Translations under genes and position numbers: made by a program
Origin: CAYUIG01 sp964444685
Lineage (GTDB): Bacteria > Gemmatimonadota > Gemmatimonadetes > Longimicrobiales > RSA9
Assembly: GCA_964444685.1 (NCBI GenBank)
Contig: CAYUIG010000079.1
Coordinates: 1 to 8,916 of the forward strand
DNA: 8,916 nucleotides
Direction of reading: 5' to 3'
Part shown: positions 1-6,348 of the stretch, piece by piece
Position numbering within the stretch: the stretch's first letter is position 1
Layout: every line of letters begins with the position of its first letter
Notes under the pieces: generated by a model
Databases searched by the model: none
Told to the model about the DNA's origin: nothing
What the model saw: the letters and a program-made list of their open reading frames with translations, nothing else

Positions 1-20
1 GCGCCCGCACACATTACATG

Positions 21-86
21 CTGCTCGGCGCACCCCACCCGAATTGTCAAACAGCGCTGCGGCGCGATAAGGTTCGCGCCGAGCAG
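21..86. repeat. Perfect 11-bp inverted repeat around the putative promoter
   Basis: The arms CTGCTCGGCGC (21-31) and GCGCCGAGCAG (76-86) are exact reverse complements separated by 44 bases. Their centres lie 55 bp apart, about five helical turns. The only good promoter-like sequence of the leader lies between them. The arms could be a paired operator or the closing stem of a structured RNA; nothing in the sequence decides. A short palindrome, CAGCGCTG (52-59), lies between the arms. Confidence 0.6.
44..73 (+). promoter_or_regulatory. Candidate sigma-70-like promoter for the methyltransferase gene
   Basis: TTGTCA (44-49) matches the -35 consensus at five of six bases. It is followed after 18 bases by TAAGGT (68-73), or after 16 bases by GATAAG (66-71), both imperfect -10 boxes. 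Transcription would begin near position 80 and give a leader of about 190 bases before the start codon at 274. The call rests on consensus resemblance only, and the promoter rules of this lineage are not known to me. Confidence 0.3.
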
Positions 87-90
87 AGAA

Positions 91-202
91 AGCTAGCGAT
101 AGCTCTTCCGGCGGTCAAGGCGTGAACGAACAGCCGGAAGGGACACAGAAGCTAGCGGAAACGGGGGGTGGGTTCAACCCGGCGCACGGTCCGGATGCGC
201 CG
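91..202 (+). promoter_or_regulatory. Structured 5' leader with three hairpins
   Basis: Three perfect stems occur one after another. The first is AGCTA/TAGCT (91-95, 100-104), closed by GCGA, a GNRA-type tetraloop. The second is CTTCCGGC/GCCGGAAG (105-112, 133-140) with a 20-base loop. The third is CGGCGCA/TGCGCCG (180-186, 196-202). Between the second and third, GGGTTCAACCC (170-180) can form a small 3-bp hairpin. The segment precedes the rlmI-like gene and contains no coding sequence that I can support. It does not match any riboswitch or RNA class whose conserved core I can recall. It may be a cis-regulatory leader; in GC-rich DNA some of this pairing can be accidental. Confidence 0.4.
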
Positions 203-273
203 CCATCGTGTACGAAAATCCGTGCGTGAAACGGTCTCGAACTCCGGGCGGAAACGGGGAGCGGAAGGAAGCG

Positions 274-1431
274 ATGGAACGAGTGCGGGTGAACGCGCGC
301 GGTGCAGCGCGGTGGCGGCGGCGCGGTCATCCGTGGATCTACCGGAGCGACGTGCTCGCGGCACCGGACGCGTCGGGCGGGGTGGTCGTGGAGGACGAAG
401 CGGGGACGGTCGTGGGCACGGCGCTCTACAGTGCGTCGTCGCAGATCGCGGTTCGGATGCTGACCTCGGAGCTCGTCGAGCCGGGCGCGGCGTTCTGGCG
501 GGAGCGGATCGACTCGGCCATCGCACTGCGGGATTCGCAGGCACCGGACGCGACCGCGTGGCGGCTGGTGCACGGCGAGGCGGACGGGCTGCCGTCGCTG
601 ATCGTGGACCGCTACGCCGACTTCCTCTCGGTGCAGCTGCTGTCCGCGGGCCTCGAGGTATACCGCAACGAAATCGTCGACGCCCTCGTTGAAAGAACGG
701 AGCCCGCGGGGATCGTAGCGCGCAACGACGTGCCGGTGCGCACGTACGAGCGGCTTCCGCGCGGCGTCGAACTGCTGCACGGACAGGTCCCCGAAACGGT
801 GGAAGTGCGCGAGGGCCGTGTACGCTGGCTGGCGGCGCCGTGGTCGGGTCAGAAGACGGGCGCGTTCCTCGATCAGCGCGAGAACCGCCAGCGCGCCGGT
901 GAGCTCGCGCGCGGCCGCGCGCTGGACGCGTTCTCGTACCACGGCTCATTCGCACTGCACCTGGCCGCACATTGTGAGGAAGTCGTCGCCGTGGACGCAT
1001 CGGCCGACGCGCTGGCGCGGGCAGAAGCGAACGCCGCCCTGAACGGAATCACGAACATCCGGCTGGTGGAAGCGAACGCGTTCGACTTCCTGCGCGCACA
1101 GGAAGAGGAGAAAGGGCGCTACGATGTGATCGTGCTGGATCCGCCTGCATTCGCGAAGACGCGCGCGTCGATCGCGCCCGCGCTGCGCGGATACAAGGAG
1201 CTGAACCTGCGCGCGCTGAAGCTGCTCGCGCCGGGCGGGCACCTGTGCACGTTCTCGTGCTCCTACCACGTGGATCAGAAGCGATTCCGCGCGATGCTGG
1301 AGTCGGCGGCTGCCGACAGCGGACGTCCCGTGCGTTGGATCGAGTGGCGCGGCCCCGCTCCCGACCACCCGCAGATCCTGCAGATTCCGGAAACAAGCTA
1401 CCTGAAAGGAGCAATCCTGCAGGCCGTCTGA
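274..1431 (+). CDS. RlmI-like class I SAM-dependent 23S rRNA methyltransferase
   Basis: This 385-residue protein matches the RlmI/RlmO family, whose best-known member makes m5C at position 1962 of E. coli 23S rRNA. An N-terminal PUA-type RNA-binding region begins with GHPWIYRSDV (residues 18-27). The family segment GQKTGAFLDQRENR covers 192-205. The Rossmann methyltransferase core follows: LDAFSYHGSF (217-226), then the acidic end of beta-2 in VVAVDAS, then DPPAF (289-293), and finally FSCSYH (327-332), whose Cys329 is the likely nucleophile. The ATG at 274 is preferred over an in-frame upstream ATG at 208 because GGAAGGA lies just before it (263-269) and the PUA homology begins directly after. 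Length is close to the family norm of about 390-400. The gene is alone on its strand with a long structured leader. The family is secure; the exact rRNA site is inferred. Confidence 0.9.
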   Translation: MERVRVNARGAARWRRRGHPWIYRSDVLAAPDASGGVVVEDEAGTVVGTALYSASSQIAVRMLTSELVEPGAAFWRERIDSAIALRDSQAPDATAWRLVHGEADGLPSLIVDRYADFLSVQLLSAGLEVYRNEIVDALVERTEPAGIVARNDVPVRTYERLPRGVELLHGQVPETVEVREGRVRWLAAPWSGQKTGAFLDQRENRQRAGELARGRALDAFSYHGSFALHLAAHCEEVVAVDASADALARAEANAALNGITNIRLVEANAFDFLRAQEEEKGRYDVIVLDPPAFAKTRASIAPALRGYKELNLRALKLLAPGGHLCTFSCSYHVDQKRFRAMLESAAADSGRPVRWIEWRGPAPDHPQILQIPETSYLKGAILQAV

Positions 1432-1433
1432 AC

Positions 1434-1468
1434 CAGACTCCAGACTCCAGACTCCCGACTCCAGACTC
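1434..1468. repeat. Heptamer tandem repeat between convergent genes
   Basis: Five head-to-tail copies of CAGACTC occupy 1434-1468. The fourth copy (1455-1461) differs by one base, CCGACTC. The array fills nearly the whole gap between the stop codon of the methyltransferase gene (ending 1431) and that of the PHP gene (from 1472). It cannot fold on itself, because all units are direct and no GAGTCTG arm is present, so it is not a hairpin terminator. It resembles in form the short tandem heptamer repeats known from some cyanobacterial genomes. Function is unknown. Confidence 0.9.
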
Positions 1469-1471
1469 CGA

Positions 1472-2284
1472 TCAGATGCCGCCGCGCGACAGGAACGCCG
1501 CGACCTCGTCGGCACTCACCGCGAAACTTCCCAGCTTGCCGTGCCATTCGCCGTGCCAGTCGGAGCCGCCCGTCAGCAGCAGGTCGTGCGCGCGTGCAGC
1601 GCGCTCGAGTGATGCGGACTCCTGCGCCGGCAGGCGCGGGCGGTAGCACTCGAGGCCGTCGAGTCCCCACTCGAGGAACGGCGGCAGCAGGAGCTTGAAG
1701 GTATCGGCGCGCGGGTGCGCCCAGACGGCCACGCCGCCGGCGTCGTGAATCAGAGCGATCGCGTCGGCGGGTGTGAGCAGATCGGTCGGCAGGTATGCGG
1801 GCGCGCGGTCGCCGATGAAGCGGTCGAAGGCATCGGCGAACGAATCGGCGAAGCCGCGCTGCACAAGCGCGCGGGCGAGGTGGGGCCGCCCAACGGCGTG
1901 GTGATCCGGACCCGCGGCGGCCACGACGTCCTCGATGGGCAGGGACACGCCGAGTCCCTCGAGGCGGCCGAGCATGCGCTCCATGCGGTCGCGCCGGCGC
2001 GTGCTCGCCGTGGCGCCGTACGCCACGATGCGCGGGTGCTGCGGATCGATGAAGTAGCCGAGGATGTGATGCTCGACGCGTTCCCACGTGGTGGACACTT
2101 CGATGGCGGGAATCACATGCAGCGTGCCGCGCGCGGCCTGCAGAGCGGGCGCGACGCCGGCTACGGTATCGTGGTCGGCGACGGCAATGACGTCCAGCCC
2201 GCCCGCCGCTGCGAGGCGCACGAGTTCGGCTGGAGGAAGCGCGCCGTCGGACGCGTTCGAGTGGAGATGGAGATCGATTCGCAC
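1472..2284 (-). CDS. PHP-domain metal-dependent phosphoesterase (TrpH/YciV type)
   Basis: This 270-residue protein carries the full set of PHP metal-binding motifs: HLH (residues 6-8) with SDG (12-14), DHDT (37-40), the glutamate in PAIEVS (E62), HH (72-73), a WAHPRAD segment near residue 190, and DWH (242-244) near the C-terminus. Characterised relatives such as E. coli YciV (RNase AM) remove nucleotides or phosphate from short RNA or 3',5'-bisphosphate nucleosides using two or three metal ions. The start is GTG at 2284, preceded by GGAG with a 5-base spacer. The length is typical of the family. The gene follows the GMC oxidoreductase gene after 66 bases on the same strand, so co-transcription is possible, though no functional link is obvious. 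The family is clear; the substrate is inferred by family only. Confidence 0.88.
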   Translation of the reverse strand: MRIDLHLHSNASDGALPPAELVRLAAAGGLDVIAVADHDTVAGVAPALQAARGTLHVIPAIEVSTTWERVEHHILGYFIDPQHPRIVAYGATASTRRRDRMERMLGRLEGLGVSLPIEDVVAAAGPDHHAVGRPHLARALVQRGFADSFADAFDRFIGDRAPAYLPTDLLTPADAIALIHDAGGVAVWAHPRADTFKLLLPPFLEWGLDGLECYRPRLPAQESASLERAARAHDLLLTGGSDWHGEWHGKLGSFAVSADEVAAFLSRGGI

Positions 2285-2350
2285 ACAGGCTCCGCACGGA
2301 TAGGCGAGAGCGAAGTTAGCGGCGGAAAAGGCTGCCGCAAAGACCGGCGC

Positions 2351-3934
2351 TCAGATTCCCGCGGCTATGCGTGCGGCGTTGGCCATCAGCGTGAACGTGA
2401 GGTTCTTGGCGGGCAGCCGCGGGAAGGTGGCACCGTCGACGACCCACAGGTTGGAAAAATCGTAGCTGCGGCCGCCCGGATCGGTCGCCCATGGCCGCGG
2501 CGTCTCCGACATGGGCAGTGTGCCGGCATAGTGAACGCTCGCGCCCATGGGCCGGACGTGGGCCATGCCGGGCGGCACGATGCAGCCGAGGCGGCGGAGC
2601 ACGCGCCGGACGCGCCCGAGCGTGGCTGCGATCGCCCGCTCCTCGCCCGGCGGCGGGGCGTACGTGATCGACAGGCGCTCGTCGGTGGCCGAGAGCTCGA
2701 CGCGGTTATCGTCGCGCCGCCAGTCGTGCAGGTTGACGTTGACGATGCCGAGCGCGGCGTGCAGCGCGCGCGTGACGCGCGCCGACGTGACCAGGTCGAA
2801 GGGCAGCTTTTGCACGATCGGATGCACCAGCGACGACTTCAGCGTCGTGATCTGGCCGTGCACGTACCCGCCGCCGTTCTCCGGTTCGAGTCCCAGACCG
2901 AGCAGATGGTACTGATACGTTCGGTCGTCCCAGGGTCGGCCGATCATGCGCAGGTTCACGAACGGCACGAGGATCTGGCGGTTGTCCATCAGGCCGTCGA
3001 GCGGCGGCGCAGCGCCGCGCGCGGCGCGCACGGAACGCAGGAAGATGTGCGTGGACGCCAGCGCGCCCGCGCCGAGCGCCAGCCCTTCCACCGGGAGCTC
3101 CTCTGCGGGTCCGCCCTGCACCGGCGTACAGACGAGTGATGTGATCCGGCCGGACGCATCCGTACGGAAGAACTGGGCGGCGAGCCCGGACCTGTACGTG
3201 AAGCCGGGATACTTCATGCACTCGGCGAGCGTCATCGAGGGCGTATAGAGCGCACCCTTCGGGCAGCCCCAGAGACAGCGGCCGAGGTACTCGCACGCGC
3301 CGCGCTCGTCGCGCGCATGCGTGAGCGTCGCCACACGCGTGCGGCCGATGTAGCAGCCCAGGCGCTCGTTCAGCTCGCGCCGCTTGCGCGCGTACGTGTC
3401 GAGCAGCAGCCGCGAGTGCTCGTCGAGCCGCAGCGGCTCGATCAGGTTGTCGTGCAGAGGCAGGAACCGGCTCAGGTCGTCTTCCTCGCCCGTCACGCCG
3501 ATACGCCCGGCCACGAGACCGTAGAACGGCGCCAGCTCCGAGTACTTGAACGGAAAGCCATTCAGATCGTCGTCGTTGAACGGGTAGCAGCCTGCGGTCC
3601 ACGCTTCGGCCAGTCCGCCACGCGCGAAGGAGAGCAGCGGCGCGAACCCAGACGAGCGGAAGGGCGGCTCCTCGAAGATGTAGAGCTTGTTGGGCGGGAA
3701 GCCGTAGTACTCGCCGTCGCTGCCGGGTGTCGTGACGGACGCGTAGTCGTTCCCCAGGAAATACTCCGCGGGATCGTCCAGCTCCGACTTGAGGCCGCGA
3801 AACGAGAGGTCGGGTCGAACGTGCGGCGGCGCCGTGCGTCCCACATCCACCATCGTGACGGCGTGGCCTCGCTCGAGCAGCGACAGCGCGAAGTGCACAC
3901 CGCTCGCGCCGGAACCGACGACTGTGAACCTCAC
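2351..3934 (-). CDS. GMC-family FAD-dependent oxidoreductase
   Basis: This 527-residue protein begins with the FAD-binding Rossmann motif GSGASG (7-12), with Asp30 at the end of beta-2. The C-terminal GMC domain contains HYAGTLPM (His468) and, near the end, VVDGATFPRLPAKNLTFTLM (498-517) with Asn511, giving the usual catalytic His/Asn pair. GMC enzymes oxidise alcohol or sugar hydroxyls. A cysteine cluster, C214-x5-C220-x3-CP (C224), resembles the iron-sulfur region of bacterial FAD glucose dehydrogenases and suggests transfer of electrons to a carrier rather than to oxygen. No signal peptide is seen. The start is GTG at 3934, giving a GTGA overlap with the upstream stop and having AAGGGA 6 bases before it. 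The same frame stays open far upstream but shows no family similarity there. It is the last gene of the coupled set. Substrate unknown. Confidence 0.87.
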   Translation of the reverse strand: MRFTVVGSGASGVHFALSLLERGHAVTMVDVGRTAPPHVRPDLSFRGLKSELDDPAEYFLGNDYASVTTPGSDGEYYGFPPNKLYIFEEPPFRSSGFAPLLSFARGGLAEAWTAGCYPFNDDDLNGFPFKYSELAPFYGLVAGRIGVTGEEDDLSRFLPLHDNLIEPLRLDEHSRLLLDTYARKRRELNERLGCYIGRTRVATLTHARDERGACEYLGRCLWGCPKGALYTPSMTLAECMKYPGFTYRSGLAAQFFRTDASGRITSLVCTPVQGGPAEELPVEGLALGAGALASTHIFLRSVRAARGAAPPLDGLMDNRQILVPFVNLRMIGRPWDDRTYQYHLLGLGLEPENGGGYVHGQITTLKSSLVHPIVQKLPFDLVTSARVTRALHAALGIVNVNLHDWRRDDNRVELSATDERLSITYAPPPGEERAIAATLGRVRRVLRRLGCIVPPGMAHVRPMGASVHYAGTLPMSETPRPWATDPGGRSYDFSNLWVVDGATFPRLPAKNLTFTLMANAARIAAGI

Positions 3935-4389
3935 ACGGCTTCCCTTCGCTCTGCGGCCACGCCCGCAGATCGAGCGGCGAACTTCAGCACCAGGTGCGGC
4001 GGTCCGAGCACGACCACGCCCGCCACGAGCGCCAGCGCACCGCCCACGCCGGCCAGGACGAGGCCGGCAACCGTCACGGCCGGATGGCGCGGGCGCTGGA
4101 CTTCGAAGACGCGGTGGTGCGGAGCGCGCGACTCGAGCAGTGCGAACAGCAGCACCATCTTCTGCCGCAGTGCGCCGGCAGGCGCGAAGAAACGTGCGTA
4201 CGCGTCGGCCATGCGGGCAGCGATGCGGCCGCGCCGCGCCCACCCGACGAGCAGACGATCCACCGCGGTGCGCGGGGACAGCGCCTCGATGACCGAATGC
4301 GCGTGCGCGTACCTGCGTACGATGTACGCATCCACCGGCATGCCGGTGAGGTAGCGAGTGAAGACCGCAGCCTCGCGCTCGAGGCTCAC
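3931..4389 (-). CDS. Small hypothetical protein with one C-terminal membrane segment
   Basis: I do not recognise this 152-residue protein. Residues 1-100 are rich in Arg and Ala and look helical, with a run of basic residues (W50 to R59) and a hydrophobic patch near 78-85. Residues 104-129 form a strongly hydrophobic, Gly/Val/Ala-rich stretch typical of a transmembrane helix. A positively charged tail follows. No Tat or Sec signal is present, so it does not look like the small subunit of gluconate or glucose dehydrogenases. The start is taken as GTG at 4389, which makes a GTGA overlap with the SDR stop and places GAGGGG 5 bases upstream. A GTG at 4395 would overlap the ribosome binding site. 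Its stop overlaps the GMC start by 4 bases, so the two are probably made together; it may anchor or assist the oxidoreductase, which is inference. Confidence 0.72.
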   Translation of the reverse strand: MSLEREAAVFTRYLTGMPVDAYIVRRYAHAHSVIEALSPRTAVDRLLVGWARRGRIAARMADAYARFFAPAGALRQKMVLLFALLESRAPHHRVFEVQRPRHPAVTVAGLVLAGVGGALALVAGVVVLGPPHLVLKFAARSAGVAAERREAV

Positions 4390-5306
4390 GCGCACCCCTC
4401 GTCCAGCATGTCGCCGATCGTGGCGAGGCTTTCCGCGATGCGGTCGAGCCGCGCATCCGGACGCGCCGTGCCATCGAACCGGAAGGTGGCGAGCTGACCA
4501 ACCGTGAACGGAAGGCGGTTGCCGACGATCCGCTCGGCGAGTCCGAGCACCGGCAGCAGCGGCGCAATCGGTACGGACAGCGCCGGCCCGCGCCGGCCCA
4601 GCTCGCGCATGCGAATGCGTTCGAGCAGCTCGCGCAGCGTGGGACGCTCCGGCCCGCCGATCGCAATCGTTTCGTTGCGGAACGACGCGTCGTCCGCGAT
4701 CGCAACGATGAGCCGCGCCGCGTCGTCGGCCGCGATCGGCTGCACGCGCACGCGGCCGCCGCCGAACACCGGCATGATGGGCGCACGTGCGAGACGGCGG
4801 AGTGCGTCGAGAATCGGGGATCCGCGGCCGAGGATCATCGTCGGGCGCACGATCACGTACTCGAGACCGCTCTCACGGACCGCACTCTCGGCCGCAATCT
4901 TCGACTGCGCGTACGGATAGTTGCGCGTATCGGGGAACGCTGCGGCGATGCTGCTGACGAAGACGAACCTGCGGACGCCATGCTGCCGGGCGGCCGCGAG
5001 CAGAGCACGCGTGCCCTCCGCATTCACGCGCCAGTGTTCGTCGGCACCGGCCTTCCCGGTGGCGGCGGCGAGGTGCAGAACGGTGTCGCAGCCGCGCAGG
5101 GAGTCCTGCCACGCATCGGGATTCGCGACATCGCCGCGCAGCGTTGCGCCGTCACCCGAACGGGAGAGCGTGATCAGCGGACGCGTGTCGCCGGCGAGCC
5201 GCGCTGCGACACGACGGCCGAGGAAGCCGGTCGCGCCGGTCAGGAAGATGGAGCCGTGCGCGGAACGCGGTCCGGTCGACGCCGTCGTCCTGTCGACCGC
5301 GGACAC
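4386..5306 (-). CDS. NAD(P)-dependent epimerase/dehydratase-like SDR
   Basis: This 306-residue protein is an extended or atypical short-chain dehydrogenase. The nucleotide-binding motif TGATGFLG covers 23-30. The segment VLHLAAA (76-82) matches the beta-4 region, SS (118-119) supplies the serine, and Y132-x3-K136 is the catalytic pair. The following segment, with VRPTMILGRGSP and later VQPIAADDAARLIV, resembles the NDUFA9-like and sugar-epimerase branches. The catalytic residues are intact, so it is probably an active NAD(P)-linked redox or epimerase enzyme. The start is uncertain: GTG at 5306, one base after the glycosyltransferase stop, is preferred. The ATG at 5357 has its purine tract abutting the start codon and would add 17 residues without homology. 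The position between glycosyltransferase and flavin oxidoreductase suggests a sugar or lipid-linked substrate; this is inference. Confidence 0.83.
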   Translation of the reverse strand: MSAVDRTTASTGPRSAHGSIFLTGATGFLGRRVAARLAGDTRPLITLSRSGDGATLRGDVANPDAWQDSLRGCDTVLHLAAATGKAGADEHWRVNAEGTRALLAAARQHGVRRFVFVSSIAAAFPDTRNYPYAQSKIAAESAVRESGLEYVIVRPTMILGRGSPILDALRRLARAPIMPVFGGGRVRVQPIAADDAARLIVAIADDASFRNETIAIGGPERPTLRELLERIRMRELGRRGPALSVPIAPLLPVLGLAERIVGNRLPFTVGQLATFRFDGTARPDARLDRIAESLATIGDMLDEGCA

Positions 5307-5307
5307 G

Positions 5308-6348
5308 TCAGCCGTTCCGCCGGCCCACGTGCATGGCGACGGGGACCGGAGCCTCATCCTCCGCCACCACGACGCCGATCGGCGAGGCGAAGCGGCGCTC
5401 CGTGCGCGGAGGCGGCACGTTGATGGTCTCCTCCACCACGTAGAGCGGCCGCGACTTCAGCTCGGTGAACATCCGGCCGATGTACTCGCCGAGGATGCCC
5501 GTGCAGATGAGCTGCACGCCGCCGAGGAACAGCAGCGCGACCATGATGGTCGCCCAGCCCTGCACCGTATGACCGAGCGCCCGCTGCACGAACACGCTGA
5601 CCAGATAGATGAACGCGAGGGCGGACGCGAAATACCCGAGCCATGTCGCCAGCCGGAGCGGCAGGGTCGAGAACGATGTGATGCCGTCCAGCGCAAACTT
5701 CAGCATCTTGCTGTACGGGAACTTCGTCTCACCCGCGAAGCGTGCCTCGCGAACGTACGGCACGCCCGTCTGCCTGAATCCGATCCACGCCGTGAGGCCG
5801 CGCACGAAGCGGTCCTGCTCGCGCATCGCCCGCAGCTGATCCGCCGCGCGCCGGCTGAGCAGCCGGAAGTCGCCGACGTCCACGGGGATGTCGATGTTCG
5901 TCATGCGCTTCAGCAGGCGGTAGAACCCCGATGCGGTGACCAGCTTCAGCCGGCCCTCGCCGTGACGGCGCTCCCGCTGCCCGTATACGACGTCGTAACC
6001 TTCCTGCCACTTCGCGATCATCGACGGGATCACTTCCGGCGGGTCCTGCAGGTCCGCATCGATCACGACCACGCAGTCTCCCTGCGCATGGTCGAGCCCG
6101 GCCGTGATCGCGATCTGATGGCCGAAGTTGCGCGAGAACTTCAGCACCTTGACGCGCGCATCCCGGCCACCGATCGCCGCCAGACGCTCGGCCGTGCGAT
6201 CGCTGCTGCCATCGTTCACGAAGATGAGCTCGTAGTCGAAGCCGGGCAGCGACCCGGCCACCGCCGAAAGCCGGTCGTAGCACGCGTCCACGACCGCCTC
6301 TTCGTTGTAGACGGGCACGACGATCGAGAGCAGCCTGGTCTCGCTCAT
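5308..6348 (-). CDS. GtrB/DPM1-like polyprenyl-phosphate glycosyltransferase (GT2)
   Basis: This 346-residue GT2 enzyme has a GT-A domain with VVPVYNEE (10-17), NDGSSD (45-50) and DADLQDPPE (97-105), where the Asp residues bind the nucleotide sugar and metal. GDFRLLSRR (159-167) follows. Two transmembrane helices, about 232-254 and 264-287, end in GEYIGR (287-292), a hallmark of the ArnC/GtrB/DPM1 group. Such enzymes transfer a sugar from a nucleotide donor to undecaprenyl or similar phosphate on the cytoplasmic face of the membrane. The last 45 or so residues are poorly conserved and proline-rich. The start at 6348 overlaps the upstream stop by one base (TGATG) and is preceded by GAGGGA. The frame remains open further upstream, but the family homology begins at this start. 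The sugar is not readable from the sequence. Confidence 0.9.
   Translation of the reverse strand: MSETRLLSIVVPVYNEEAVVDACYDRLSAVAGSLPGFDYELIFVNDGSSDRTAERLAAIGGRDARVKVLKFSRNFGHQIAITAGLDHAQGDCVVVIDADLQDPPEVIPSMIAKWQEGYDVVYGQRERRHGEGRLKLVTASGFYRLLKRMTNIDIPVDVGDFRLLSRRAADQLRAMREQDRFVRGLTAWIGFRQTGVPYVREARFAGETKFPYSKMLKFALDGITSFSTLPLRLATWLGYFASALAFIYLVSVFVQRALGHTVQGWATIMVALLFLGGVQLICTGILGEYIGRMFTELKSRPLYVVEETINVPPPRTERRFASPIGVVVAEDEAPVPVAMHVGRRNG

Noticed and set aside
45..50. Perfect TTGACA on the minus strand as a divergent promoter
   Set aside because: No -10-like hexamer lies 16-19 bases away; the nearest TGTAAT is about 26 bases off.
170..180. GGGTTCAACCC resembling a tRNA T-arm
   Set aside because: No acceptor stem, anticodon arm or D-arm can be built around it.
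115..1000. Two long minus-strand frames over the methyltransferase gene
   Set aside because: Compositionally biased antisense frames without domains. The + strand protein is clearly the real gene.
1434..1468. CRISPR array or terminator
   Set aside because: The units are 7 bases long without spacers and contain no inverted arms.
2319..2338. GCGGC/GCCGC hairpin between the GMC and PHP genes as a terminator
   Set aside because: The stem is only 5 bp with a 10-base loop and no U-tract, too weak to call in GC-rich DNA.
1715..3139. 474-codon open frame on the + strand
   Set aside because: It crosses the PHP and GMC genes antisense and the gap between them, with low-complexity composition and no motif.
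3935..4786. Upstream extension of the GMC reading frame
   Set aside because: The frame is open for 284 more codons but is Arg/Ala-rich shadow of the small protein and SDR genes. The FAD motif begins directly after the GTG at 3934, which has a good ribosome binding site.
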